The notes under the pieces were generated by a model that did no database searches, was not told where the DNA came from, and was given only the letters and a program-made list of their open reading frames with translations. This document shows, piece after piece, positions 35,965-44,872 of a DNA stretch of 64,000 bases. The stretch comes from Desertivirga xinjiangensis. GTDB taxonomy: Bacteria; Bacteroidota; Bacteroidia; Sphingobacteriales; Sphingobacteriaceae. Location of the stretch: assembly GCF_024436435.1 (NCBI RefSeq), contig NZ_JAFMZP010000003.1, positions 717,742 through 781,741 of the forward strand, given 5' to 3'. The first letter of the stretch is position 1, and every line of letters begins with the position of its first letter. The position numbers were made by a program, and so were the translations under genes.

Positions 35965-37152
35965 GTGTATTGTAAGCAGTTTTGCTGTTGCGGGAGCTAA
36001 GGTCAAACTGCCTTTTAATATTTTGCCATCCAGGTTTTTTAAACCTTTGGCGGGTAAGTTAATAGTGACCGTCTCTTTTGAGGACGGATTGACATAAACG
36101 ATACCCTTAGTATATTTTCTTGACCAGATACCGCTTTCTCCTTTTTCGGCCACACCAGCCGGTTCGCCAATGTTCGTATCAAACTCCTTGCGATAGTTAA
36201 ATGTATGATAGATCGCCTTGTCGGTATAACTTACCATCGCCAATAAACTTTGTGGTCCCCTGGTGAGTAAAAAATTGGCAATCACCCATTCAACCTGTTC
36301 TGCCGGGGCTGTTTCCACTTTGCCCTTCATTTGGTTTATCGAAACATAACCCTTATCAGGAGTTATTTTCTGCAGGATAGAAACGGTTTTCTCCCATTCT
36401 TTATCGACTACATTAATGCCCCGGTGAGCGAATCCGGTTTCATCCAGCCATACGTCCACCGACCGGATAGCTTCAACAATCGTTCTTTCAGGTGCGGTAT
36501 TCGCTTTAATATTGGCAACTACCTTTATCCTCTGAGGCTGAAGATTCGTGCTTAGGAATTTCAACCAGTTGAGCATGCTCCTATGAAATACGGTATCGTT
36601 CTTTTTACCGGTATAGGTGTTCTGCCATTGACCGTCTTTAAAATGACCAACAGCTTTAGGCCAGTTGCTGAAATCCACATTATCCATCGCGACAGCACCA
36701 AAACCAAGCTTGAGGGCAGGTTTAATAAAGTTATTGAGATAATATTCCTGCACTTCTTTATCGGAAACATTAAGCGGCACGAGGCCGCCATAGTTGTAAA
36801 TATATCCATAAGCCGGTGTTTTTTGGTCCTGCTGGTACATTATCCAGCCGGGATGATTTTTCTGATACCACGCTATATCCAGTTTCTTATCGGGGTTTCG
36901 AATAGAGGGGAAGTACTTACTGCTTAAGATTTGCTCATCAGCACCAGCCTTCCTTGCTCCCCAGATAAAATAGACCTTGCTGACGTTTTTTGTAAATACA
37001 GCGGGGTCTTCAATTTTACTGTCGAATATCAGGGCTAAAGGGATACCACCTGATGGTATCGTGAACTTGCCTGAAGCAGATCCCCCTAGTTGCGCTGTCC
37101 CTGCAATTGATGATGTGAGGGCCAGATAAAGTAGGATACTTAGCGGTTTCAT
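35962..37152 (-). CDS. Putative TIM-barrel glycoside hydrolase, unassigned
   Basis: A 396-aa exported protein with a signal peptide ending near GTAQ. It then has barrel-like strands: LALIFDSKI, VYFIWGARK, LDIAWYQKNHPGWIMY, LGFGAVAMDNVDFSNW, RIKVVANIKAN, VDVWLDETGF and KGYVSINQMKG. The last ~70 residues form a small beta domain. Acidic residues in AMDNVDF and WLDETGF are catalytic candidates. It recalls the GHL15/GH114-type putative glycosidases, but I cannot confirm either. It lies 2 bases after nagB and in line with the GH109-like gene, so a hexosamine-containing glycan is a reasonable substrate guess. Confidence 0.65.
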   Translation of the reverse strand: MKPLSILLYLALTSSIAGTAQLGGSASGKFTIPSGGIPLALIFDSKIEDPAVFTKNVSKVYFIWGARKAGADEQILSSKYFPSIRNPDKKLDIAWYQKNHPGWIMYQQDQKTPAYGYIYNYGGLVPLNVSDKEVQEYYLNNFIKPALKLGFGAVAMDNVDFSNWPKAVGHFKDGQWQNTYTGKKNDTVFHRSMLNWLKFLSTNLQPQRIKVVANIKANTAPERTIVEAIRSVDVWLDETGFAHRGINVVDKEWEKTVSILQKITPDKGYVSINQMKGKVETAPAEQVEWVIANFLLTRGPQSLLAMVSYTDKAIYHTFNYRKEFDTNIGEPAGVAEKGESGIWSRKYTKGIVYVNPSSKETVTINLPAKGLKNLDGKILKGSLTLAPATAKLLTIH

Positions 37153-37154
37153 GC

Positions 37155-37907
37155 CTAAGATACCGTCTTTGGGGCTTCTGTTAACAATGCTGCTGATGCT
37201 TTATCAAGGAAGAAGTCGCAATTTGGGTGCAATTGAAGGATGCTGGCCGGATAAAGGTTACTTACCTCCTGTTCAATACTATCTTTCACCGCCTGAGCTT
37301 TGCGAGAATCGGGCACAGAGCAAATGATATGTGCCGATTTCATGATCTGCTTCACAGACATGCTGATCGCCTGCGTAGGTACGTCTTCCGGTGATTTGAA
37401 CCATCCCTCTCCAAATTGCTGCCTACGGCATTTTTCGTCCAGGTTAACTACAAGGTAGGCATCTTCACTGTCAAAATCGGCAGGAGGATCGTTGAAAGCG
37501 AGGTGTCCGTTTTCTCCAATACCCACAAGGGCAACGTCTATCGGATATTGGTCTATGGCTTTTTGAAGATTGCTTATCTCTTCCTGAACGTCTTCCTCTC
37601 CATTGATCAGGTGGCTTTTTTTGAGAGGTGATACTTTGTCGAGGAAACGCTCTTTCAGATATTTGCGGAAACTTGCGGCTTCAGTTACGGGGAGTCCGAT
37701 ATATTCGTCCAGGTGAAACATGACCACTTTAGACCAATCGATATCTTCTTTAATAAGTTGGGTTAGCGTTTCGAACTGGCTGGTTCCTGTAGCCAGGATA
37801 ACGTTAGCTTGTCCTTTTTTGTCGATGGCACTGCGAATTGAATCGGCCGCAGCTTTCCCAGCGACCTCGCCTAAACCGCGAGGATCATTTGAAATATTAA
37901 TTTTCAT
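37155..37907 (-). CDS. nagB: Glucosamine-6-phosphate deaminase-like protein (NagB family)
   Basis: A 250-aa NagB/RpiA-fold isomerase-deaminase that would convert hexosamine 6-phosphate to fructose 6-phosphate plus ammonia. The motif MFHLDEYIGLP holds the conserved Asp, and VGIGENGHLAFNDPP is the active-site loop. Compared with E. coli NagB (D..H....E) this loop reads N..H....D, a variant seen in NagB-like paralogues, so preference for another amino sugar such as galactosamine 6-phosphate is possible. It is cotranscribed with the GH109-like and TIM-barrel genes. Confidence 0.85.
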   Translation of the reverse strand: MKINISNDPRGLGEVAGKAAADSIRSAIDKKGQANVILATGTSQFETLTQLIKEDIDWSKVVMFHLDEYIGLPVTEAASFRKYLKERFLDKVSPLKKSHLINGEEDVQEEISNLQKAIDQYPIDVALVGIGENGHLAFNDPPADFDSEDAYLVVNLDEKCRRQQFGEGWFKSPEDVPTQAISMSVKQIMKSAHIICSVPDSRKAQAVKDSIEQEVSNLYPASILQLHPNCDFFLDKASAALLTEAPKTVS

Positions 37908-38032
37908 TGATTAAATTGTTTTTTAACGGTAATGAAGCTATCATGTGCCGCATCTTTCATTCAGTACGGTTTGTGTGCAAAGCACATGATGGTTTCCTAG
38001 ATTAATTTATTTGAAGTAGTGTTGAATTTTTG

Positions 38033-39445
38033 TTAAGATCTTTTTGGTAGTGTTTTAGTGTTTCCTCCAGCTGCAAATGTGATATCAACAGCTCTATTTG
38101 TTCGCCATTTTCCCCTGGTAAAATCAGGCACATCAATGGAGTTGGACCTGTTTGCGATAGATTTCTCACTCAGTGGCCCTATGGCGCTCCATAAAGCAGT
38201 ATCATATACATCAATATCCAGCGGTAAACCGTTGCGTAAGCAATCTATAGTTCGCCAGTCCATTAAAAAATCCATTCCACCATGGCCGCCGAATTTTTTA
38301 GCAGTATCGCCGATAAGTTTGGCAATCTCCGGTTTGTATTTTTGCTCTAAAGCCTTAAACTCTTCCTCTGTTGCCCAATTATGGCCTATTGAGATCTTTT
38401 CAGGACCAGGGAAACCCTGCGCAGTGGCTTTAGTGCCACTGACCAGATGAATGCGTGAGTACGGGCGGGGCGAAGTAACGTCATGCTGGATCATTATCGA
38501 ACGTCCTTTTGCGGTTTTGATCGTAGTGGTATTCATATTTCCCCTGAACGATTTACCTTTGAATGGCTTATAAAAAGCATCTTTAGCAGCGAGTTCATCG
38601 GCCATCGGTCCCATCATAAAGTCGTTCGAGGCTAAAGAAACCAGGTACTCCATTTTATCGCCGCGGTTAAGGTTCATGATCTGGCTAACCGGACCTAAGC
38701 CGTGTGTGGGATATAAATTGCCGTTACGGAAGTTTTCCTTCAGGCGCCACATCTCCCAGTACTTTTCTTTAGAGAAGTTCCCCTCAAGCAGGTCATGGAT
38801 ATAGGCTCCCTCACAATGGATGATCTCACCAAAGAATCCCTGACGGGCCATATTGAGTGTAAGAAGCTCAAAAAAGCCATAACAACAATTCTCAAGCATC
38901 ATACAGTGTTTTTTGGTGCGCTCCGACATCTCCACCAGTTTCCAGCAATCTTCTATGGTTGTGGCTGCGGGAACTTCAATGCAAACATGTTTACCGCATT
39001 CCATTGCGTACATGGCCATTGGAGTATGTAAGCTCCAGGGAGTAGAAATGTAGATTAGGTCGATGTCGGTTCTTTCACACATCTTTTTCCATTCATTCTC
39101 TCCTCCTGTATAAAGCTTTGGATTATGGGCAGAGCCTTTTAATTTTCCAAATGCTGCCTTGGCTTTTTCAGGTCTTAAATCGCACAGAGCTTTAATATCC
39201 ACACCCTCTATATGAGACATTCGGTAAACAGCAGCAGGTCCGCGGTTACCTAAACCTACAAAACCGATCCGTACAGTTTCAAGTTTTGGAGCGGCATAAC
39301 CACTCATGTTAAAATCGTTAAATAACTTGCCCTCCTTAACTGTCGCCTCAGGGCCCGGAGTAAATCCCTGCAGTAAGCCTGCTCCTGCCAGGCTCATTCC
39401 CGCTAATCCGGTAAGTTTCAAAAATTCTCTGCGATTATTTTTCAT
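38033..39445 (-). CDS. GH109-like Gfo/Idh/MocA protein (alpha-N-acetylgalactosaminidase type)
   Basis: A 470-aa exported protein. The N-terminus has a twin-arginine motif (NNRREFLKLTGLAG). The Rossmann loop is RIGFVGLGNRGPAAVYRM. The central GKHVCIEVPAATTIEDCW, MMLENCCYGFFELL and YPTHGLGPVSQIMNLNRGD are the blocks I associate with GH109. That family uses bound NAD+ in an oxidation-elimination cycle to release terminal GalNAc. Export by Tat fits a protein that folds with its cofactor. It is first in an operon with nagB and the TIM-barrel gene, preceded by LacI-like operators. Confidence 0.85.
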   Translation of the reverse strand: MKNNRREFLKLTGLAGMSLAGAGLLQGFTPGPEATVKEGKLFNDFNMSGYAAPKLETVRIGFVGLGNRGPAAVYRMSHIEGVDIKALCDLRPEKAKAAFGKLKGSAHNPKLYTGGENEWKKMCERTDIDLIYISTPWSLHTPMAMYAMECGKHVCIEVPAATTIEDCWKLVEMSERTKKHCMMLENCCYGFFELLTLNMARQGFFGEIIHCEGAYIHDLLEGNFSKEKYWEMWRLKENFRNGNLYPTHGLGPVSQIMNLNRGDKMEYLVSLASNDFMMGPMADELAAKDAFYKPFKGKSFRGNMNTTTIKTAKGRSIMIQHDVTSPRPYSRIHLVSGTKATAQGFPGPEKISIGHNWATEEEFKALEQKYKPEIAKLIGDTAKKFGGHGGMDFLMDWRTIDCLRNGLPLDIDVYDTALWSAIGPLSEKSIANRSNSIDVPDFTRGKWRTNRAVDITFAAGGNTKTLPKRS

Positions 39446-39519
39446 GCTTTTTGTCAGGAATATTGTTTTTATTTCGTTTAATAAGATCTGTCCGAAGGTA
39501 TTTCAACCTGCGTGTTGAT

Positions 39520-39527
39520 CAAATGTA
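39520..39527 (-). promoter_or_regulatory. Possible -7 box for the GH109 operon
   Basis: TACATTTG on the minus strand fits the Bacteroidota -7 consensus TAnnTTTG and lies about 75 bases upstream of the GH109-like start codon. A CTG stands near the expected -33 position instead of TTG. The operator cluster lies just upstream of it. The evidence is the motif alone. Confidence 0.35.
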
Positions 39528-39572
39528 TTAATAAGCCTGCGAGGTTTCAGCCCTTCCGGATGAATAAAAAAG

Positions 39573-39647
39573 CGAGAACGTTATCGGTAGCGTTATCGAA
39601 GCGAGGTATAGTAAATGTGAAGAAAAAAGCAGCTGGAAACGCTTATC
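39573..39647. promoter_or_regulatory. LacI-like operator cluster upstream of the GH109 operon
   Basis: Three related sequences lie between lacI and the GH109-like gene: the 12/14-symmetric palindrome CGAGAACGTTATCG (39573-39586), AGCGTTATCGAAGCG (39589-39603), and AAACGCTTATC (39637-39647). The first differs by one base from the site at 40801-40814 before lacI. A central CpG flanked by AA/TT is typical of LacI-family operators. Confidence 0.65.
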
Positions 39648-39680
39648 AGGGGAGAGGAGAACTTAGCAAAAATTGGCGAA

Positions 39681-40694
39681 TCAAACCTTTACACTTGATT
39701 CCCGGACAATCAGCTTTCCTGGAAATACAATTTCTTGTGGCTGGAAGTATTTTTTTTCAATGTGCCTCAGCAGAAGTTCACAGCTTTTCCTTCCGATTTC
39801 AAATGCAGGTTCCGCAATTGTTGTTAAAGATGGAGATATGATCTCGGATGACGGATCATTTGTGAAACCAACAATCCCAACTTCTTGTCCTATTTTAATT
39901 CCATTTGATTTAAGATAAGTCATGGCGCCGATGGCTTTTCTATCGTTGACAGCAAATATTGCATCCGGTCTGTTTTCGCCAGTGAATAAGAAGCTTGCAT
40001 CCTCTACTCCATCTTTTTGTGAAAAGCCGGAATGAATGATCCATTCTTCACGCACTTCGAGATGATGTTTCTCCAATGCTGCCAGATAGCCTTTCAGCCT
40101 GTTTTGGGTAAATGTAAGACTCGCAGGTCCTGCAATATGTGCGATTTTAGTATACCCATTTTCAATAAGATGTTCCACGGCTTCGAATGCTCCATTGTAG
40201 TCATCCTGAATTACTCGCGAAGTCTCCAGGTGGTTTGTGACCCTGTCAAAAAAAACGATTGGCGTTTCATTGGCTATTATCTCCTCAAAATGCTCATAGG
40301 AGTCTGAATTAGAGGCTATAGAAACCAGCAGGCCATCTAAACTGGTGATAGGCAGGTTATTAATAATATTGAGTTCTCTCTCCGGCGAATCGTTGGTCAC
40401 ATACAAGACGATGTTATATCCCTTTTCATAAGCCACCTCCTGTATGCCGGTAATTACTGTGGAGAAATAGTAATTAGTTATGAAAGGCAAAATTACGGCG
40501 ATATTATGACTGCTTCTTTTCGCTAGTCCGGTGGCATTGAAATTGGGTTTGTAATTGAGTCTGGAAGCTATTTCGAGTACTTTATCCCGCGTTTCCTTAT
40601 TGACATCGTAAGTATCCCTTAATGCACGGGATACCGTGGAGACCGAGATATTCAGCTCTTTCGCTATATCCTTAATAGTAATAAATCGCTTCAT
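39681..40694 (-). CDS. LacI-family transcriptional regulator
   Basis: A 337-aa DNA-binding repressor or activator. The HTH is KDIAKELNISVSTVSRALRD with the hinge-helix text EIASRLNYKPNFNATGLA, and a periplasmic-binding-protein-like effector domain follows (NIAVILPFITNYYFSTVITG, NGYTKIAHIAGP, PDAIFAVNDRKAIGAM). It sits between the divergent oxidoreductase gene and the GH109 operon, with a strong palindromic site in its own upstream region. The effector is probably a sugar or sugar phosphate from the amino-sugar route. Confidence 0.93.
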   Translation of the reverse strand: MKRFITIKDIAKELNISVSTVSRALRDTYDVNKETRDKVLEIASRLNYKPNFNATGLAKRSSHNIAVILPFITNYYFSTVITGIQEVAYEKGYNIVLYVTNDSPERELNIINNLPITSLDGLLVSIASNSDSYEHFEEIIANETPIVFFDRVTNHLETSRVIQDDYNGAFEAVEHLIENGYTKIAHIAGPASLTFTQNRLKGYLAALEKHHLEVREEWIIHSGFSQKDGVEDASFLFTGENRPDAIFAVNDRKAIGAMTYLKSNGIKIGQEVGIVGFTNDPSSEIISPSLTTIAEPAFEIGRKSCELLLRHIEKKYFQPQEIVFPGKLIVRESSVKV

Positions 40695-40729
40695 TAAAGA
40701 AATTTAGATCATTTGTTTTGTGAATATAT

Positions 40730-40737
40730 CAAATGTA
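40730..40737 (-). promoter_or_regulatory. Possible -7 box for lacI
   Basis: TACATTTG on the minus strand matches TAnnTTTG about 36 bases upstream of the lacI start. No TTG is found at the standard distance. The same octamer occurs upstream of the GH109-like gene. Confidence 0.35.
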
Positions 40738-40800
40738 AACCTCTGTTGCAAGAAATAAGAAGCTTAAAAAGCCGTTTTTTAGGCTTTTGACGAGTTTCTT

Positions 40801-40814
40801 CGAGAACGTTTTCG
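40801..40814. promoter_or_regulatory. LacI-like operator between lacI and the oxidoreductase gene
   Basis: CGAGAACGTTTTCG is a 12/14-symmetric palindrome with central AACGTT, placed about 110 bases upstream of lacI and 70 bases upstream of the divergent oxidoreductase gene. It suggests autoregulation and control of the neighbour. It differs by one base from 39573-39586. Confidence 0.7.
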
Positions 40815-40885
40815 CTTTTTTTGTTGCGAAGATCGGCAAGTTAAGCCGCTGGTATTAATTAATTTAGAACATTAACATTAAGTAT

Positions 40886-42106
40886 ATGTCTGATATTTCA
40901 TTAATAAGCCGGAGAAAGTTTATTGCAACAGGATCTTTGGCGCTTGCAGGTGCTACCCTGTCTTATGCAGGAGTACCTGCTTTGCAATCTAAAAGTGATA
41001 CTTTACGATTGGGAATTATAGGTGCCGGGACAAGGGGGACTGGTATTGCGCGGTTGTTAAAAGCTCTTCCCGGACTTACGGTTACCGCATGCTGTGATAT
41101 TCAGCCCGATAATTTATCCAGGATCCTTCAGCATACTGCTCCGAAGACCAAATCTTATTCCCGCTACGATCAATTGTTAGGCGATAAGAATGTGGATGCT
41201 GTTATAATAGCCACTCCTTTGTATTTGCATTTTCCAATGGCAAAGGCAGCCCTGGATGCAGGGAAGCATGTTTATCTGGAAAAGACCATGACCTATAGCA
41301 TTGAAGAGGCGCTGGAACTTGAAAAAAGAGTGAAAGGTTCAGGGCTGGTACTGCAGATTGGTCATCAGTACCGGTATTTCGGTCTTTACCTCGCTGTAAA
41401 AGAAGCGATCAACCAAAAATGGCTTGGAGACATCACACATTTTGAATGTCAGTATCACAGAAACTCAGATTGGCGCTTCCCTGTGAAACAAGCCGGAACC
41501 GAGCGCTTGGTGAACTGGCGGATGTATAAAGAGTATTCAGGAGGGTTGATGGCAGAGCTTTGCGGTCACCAGATCGATATTGTAAACTGGATCATGGATG
41601 GGCATCCTTTAAAAGTGACAGGAATGGGGGGGATAAACTTTTGGAAAGATGGCCGGGAGACCCATGACCATGTAAGAGCCACATTTGATTACCCGGGAGG
41701 AGTGAAAGCTAATGTATCCTCCATCTTGTCTAATGCCTATCATGGTTATGAGATCAGGATCTTAGGAACCAAGGCCACCATGCAGATTCAGAGGGATGAG
41801 GCGTTTATATATCCTGAAGCTACTAAAAAAGCGACAGGAACCGTTGACGGAGTAACCGGAGCAACCTTACTGAATGCAACACAAGGTAAGCCAATCCCTT
41901 TGAGCTTTGAACATCAGGATGATCAAAAAAGAGACCCGACGTCTTATGCTTTATTGGACTTCGCAGAGTGCATCAGAAATAAGAAGCTCCCTGCTTCCAA
42001 TGTGCACACAGGTAAAGATGCTGCTATTGCGGTTCACATGGCCAATAAAGCTATTGATACCGAAAGCTTTCAATACTGGAAAGAGAGTTATGATTCTAAG
42101 AGCTAG
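40886..42106 (+). CDS. Gfo/Idh/MocA-family oxidoreductase, Tat-exported
   Basis: A 406-aa protein with a twin-arginine signal (ISRRKFIATGSLALAG), the Rossmann motif LRLGIIGAGTRGTGIARLL and the EKTM stretch in GKHVYLEKTMTY carrying the conserved Lys. A C-terminal alpha/beta domain follows, with GLMAELCGHQIDIVNWIM and the His/Asp candidates. Members oxidise sugars or cyclitols with NAD(P); an exported form may work with bound cofactor or in glycan processing, like GH109. It is transcribed away from lacI across the operator at 40801. The substrate is unknown. Confidence 0.88.
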   Translation: MSDISLISRRKFIATGSLALAGATLSYAGVPALQSKSDTLRLGIIGAGTRGTGIARLLKALPGLTVTACCDIQPDNLSRILQHTAPKTKSYSRYDQLLGDKNVDAVIIATPLYLHFPMAKAALDAGKHVYLEKTMTYSIEEALELEKRVKGSGLVLQIGHQYRYFGLYLAVKEAINQKWLGDITHFECQYHRNSDWRFPVKQAGTERLVNWRMYKEYSGGLMAELCGHQIDIVNWIMDGHPLKVTGMGGINFWKDGRETHDHVRATFDYPGGVKANVSSILSNAYHGYEIRILGTKATMQIQRDEAFIYPEATKKATGTVDGVTGATLLNATQGKPIPLSFEHQDDQKRDPTSYALLDFAECIRNKKLPASNVHTGKDAAIAVHMANKAIDTESFQYWKESYDSKS

Positions 42107-42125
42107 CATTCCTATGTTCAGACAA

Positions 42126-42212
42126 GAGGTCCTGAAACAAGTTCAGGATGACGAAGAAAGTAATCTTTACTGGTCATCTTAAATCGTCATGCCGAATTCA
42201 TTTCGGCACCTC
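42126..42212. repeat. REP-like inverted pair (locus A)
   Basis: Unit 1 (42126-42153) contains TCCTGAAACAAGTTCAGGA and ends ATGACG. Unit 2 (42185-42212) is its mirror-image relative with TGCCGAATTCATTTCGGCA. Both are flanked by GAGGT/ATGACG-type ends in opposite orientation, about 30 bases apart, between two convergent genes. The stems differ but stay paired, as in other REP families. Confidence 0.75.
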
Positions 42213-42239
42213 TTTCCTTTGCTCGCGCACCGCGTGTGC

Positions 42240-43429
42240 TTATAGTAGTACCTTCTGATAAACGATGCTACCGCCAATTATAGTAGTACTGATGTTTATA
42301 TCCTCATCAAAAATAATCACATCAGCATCTTTACCAGCCACAAGAGATCCTTTCCGATCTGAAACTCTCATTATTCTTGCAGGCGTAGCGGTGGCCATTT
42401 TCACGGCATCGATCAGAGGAATGTCGGCTTGCTGAATCATAGTTCTCACCAGCCGGTCAGCAGTAGCTACGCTCCCGGCAAATGAACTCCTGTCTGGCAG
42501 TTTAGCCACTCCATCTTCTACGATCACTTTCAAGCCTGTATGGATGTTGCCTAATACACTATCCCCCGGAGGCAATCCGGCGGCGCGCATAGCGTCGGTA
42601 ATCAATGCAATGCGATCGGCTCCCTTGATCTTATAAATAAGCTTAAGTAAGGGGGCTGGCAAATGTACGCCACGGCAATAATTTCAACATCCATTTCATC
42701 AATGAGATAGCCACTTTCCACCACTCCAGCAAAACGATGAGCATTTCTTCGGCTAACCCCAGACATAGAAGAATAAAAATGCGTTGCCAGGGTATAGCCA
42801 TTTTCAAATGCTTCTAAAACCTCTTCATATATTGCATCAGTGTGTGCAACTGCAGCCAATACACCTTTACTACGGAGGTAGCGGCCGAACTCAATAGCCC
42901 CTGTTAATTCTGGCGCAGCACTCCATCGGGCAATAGAGCTGGAATAATCCAAAACTGCCTTGTATTCATCAGGGTCGGGGTCTCTGATATAACGTGGATC
43001 CTGAGCGCCACGCTGACTTAAGGCAAAATATGGGCCTTCCAGGTGCATCCCCAGGAATTGCGAACCCTGAGTATTTACTTTGTTTGCTTCTTCGTAATAG
43101 TTGAGTGTTTTAAACAAGTCCTCTTTATTACTGGTCAGGGTGGTGGGAGTCATCGCTGTGGTGCCATACCGGGCGTGTGTCTCTGCGATTCTAAGGAAAG
43201 CCTCCATACTTCCGTCCATAAAATCATAGCCCCCGCCGCCATGGACATGAATGTCAATAAAGCCCGGAGCGATATACTTTCCTGTCGCATCTATTGGTTC
43301 GGCATTGGGTGCTTCAATATCTCCGGTACTAACCTCCAGGATTTTATTTCCTTCCATCAGTACAGAGCCTGATTTGACGATCCTGTAGGGAGTAATAAGG
43401 TTGCCGTTATAGATCTTTAGTTGTTTCAT
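42240..43429 (-). pseudogene. nagA: N-acetylglucosamine-6-phosphate deacetylase, single-base frameshift
   Basis: Two overlapping reading frames (43429 to 42602, and 42662 to 42240) together make one NagA of about 396 aa. The first has the metal-site DIHVHGGGGYDF, HLEGPYFA, AVAHTDA and THFYSSM. The second resumes at LPAPLLKLIYKIKG and contains the catalytic Asp in ALITDAM. Between 42672 and 42673 one T (A in the coding strand) is missing: GCCGTGGCG would be GCCGATGGCG, restoring ADGVHLPAP, the family's DGxHxxP motif. The break is not in a homopolymer. It could be a true mutation or a sequencing error. The enzyme would deacetylate GlcNAc-6-P or GalNAc-6-P before nagB. It follows the transporter gene by 21 bases. 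Confidence 0.88.
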
Positions 43430-43450
43430 TAATGGGAGTAATAAATCTGA

Positions 43451-44773
43451 TCAGAAACTCCATTTCCTAATGGCGTGTCCTTTCAGAGCGTAAAATACAA
43501 TAAACAGGTAACAAGGGAATAACACCCAGTAAGCTTCCCGGTGGTTAAGTACATCCGCAAAATGGCCATAGAGCAATGGCATTATCGCATTGCCGCACAA
43601 TCCCATGATCATTAATGAGGCACCTAGCTTTGTGAAGCGTCCCAGGCCATCCAGGGCCAGGGGCCATATACCTGCCCAAACTAGTGAATTAGCAAATCCT
43701 AACAAAACCACAAACCATATAGAAATATCAGCAGTGTGTCCCAGGAGGTTAATATCGCCTTTTGCAAAAATGATCATTAAAGTAAAGAAGGTTCCCAAAA
43801 TGGAGCAAATCTGTAGTGCCGTTTTTTGGCTGATGATCTTCGGAATGGTAATTATGCCAAGCATATAGCCAATGATGGTGGCGGAGAGGGTATAAGAGGG
43901 AAATGTTTTGGCTTCCATTAGACTAATGTTCATAGAACCAGCATAGCCTATTATTGTGTCTATTGCAATAACCTGGGTTCCTACGTGGAGGAAAATGGCA
44001 ACGGCTCCTAAGATCAGGTGCGGAAACTGCAGTATACTGGTTTTATCTGCATTAGCTTCAGCAACGCTGCTATTTTCTGATTCTGTGTTGATCTCCGGCA
44101 GGGGTGAATAAATTACCATTAAACCCAGCAGAAAGAGAACTGTTCCTACAGTGGCATATGGAACCATTACTCGTCGTATCATTTCATCCAGTACTACCTC
44201 CCGCTCTGCCGCAGACATCAAAGGGATTTGTTTGAAGAGTTCTCCGTCGGTCGATTTCAGGATCACCGCGGCGAACAGGAGGGGAGCGAGAATCCCGGCA
44301 CCCTTATTACAAATACCCATAATACTGATCCGCTGAGCGGCCCGTTCTTTAGGTCCCAGTACGGTAATATAAGGGTTTGCTGCGGTTTGTAATATGGCTA
44401 AACCAGCACCTATGGTGAATAGGCCGATAAGGAAGATCTCGTAGGTTCTGGTATAGGCAGCCGGCAGGAATATAAATGCTCCTGCGGCCATAGTCCAAAA
44501 TCCGAACATCATACCTTTTTTGAAACCGGTTTTCTTTAACAAATAGGAAGACGGGACGGATATTACAAAATAAGAAATGTAAAATGCGAATGCCACCATG
44601 TAAGATTGGAAGTTGCTCAGCTCGCAGGCTATCTTAAAATAGGGTATCAGGATGGCATTTACCCAGGAAACAAATCCGAAGATAAAAAAGAGCAAACCAA
44701 TAATTATGATTGAAAGTGTTGTGTCTCGTTTGTTTAATGAAGATACATCTACTGTTTTAATATCTTTTCCCAT
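43451..44773 (-). CDS. MFS sugar transporter, FHS family (FucP/GluP/NagP-like)
   Basis: A 440-aa inner-membrane H+ symporter with 12 predicted helices. FIFGFVSWVNAILIPYFKIA, the GLAILQTAANPYITVLGP loop and NKGAGILAPLL are characteristic of the fucose/glucose-galactose/GlcNAc permease family. It is the first gene of a unit with nagA, and a LacI-like operator lies about 100 bases upstream. From context it most likely imports GlcNAc or GalNAc released by the GH109-like and other glycosidases; a dedicated sugar kinase is not adjacent. Confidence 0.9.
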   Translation of the reverse strand: MGKDIKTVDVSSLNKRDTTLSIIIIGLLFFIFGFVSWVNAILIPYFKIACELSNFQSYMVAFAFYISYFVISVPSSYLLKKTGFKKGMMFGFWTMAAGAFIFLPAAYTRTYEIFLIGLFTIGAGLAILQTAANPYITVLGPKERAAQRISIMGICNKGAGILAPLLFAAVILKSTDGELFKQIPLMSAAEREVVLDEMIRRVMVPYATVGTVLFLLGLMVIYSPLPEINTESENSSVAEANADKTSILQFPHLILGAVAIFLHVGTQVIAIDTIIGYAGSMNISLMEAKTFPSYTLSATIIGYMLGIITIPKIISQKTALQICSILGTFFTLMIIFAKGDINLLGHTADISIWFVVLLGFANSLVWAGIWPLALDGLGRFTKLGASLMIMGLCGNAIMPLLYGHFADVLNHREAYWVLFPCYLFIVFYALKGHAIRKWSF

Positions 44774-44872
44774 GTGCTGACTAAGAATTTATAACGGTTA
44801 ATCTTTTGACTGCGATAAATCTATTTAATTTTTAGGGTGCAAGTAGTCAATAAGGCCATGAAAAAGTATGGT

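Noticed and set aside
38033..42106. Two twin-arginine Gfo/Idh/MocA genes as a recent duplication
   Set aside because: Their lengths (470 and 406 aa) and central motifs differ strongly; one carries GH109-type blocks and the other does not, so they are distant family members.
42240..42662. C-terminal NagA frame as a separate 140-aa gene
   Set aside because: It lacks the N-terminal metal-binding half and continues exactly where the upstream frame breaks, so it is one frameshifted gene.
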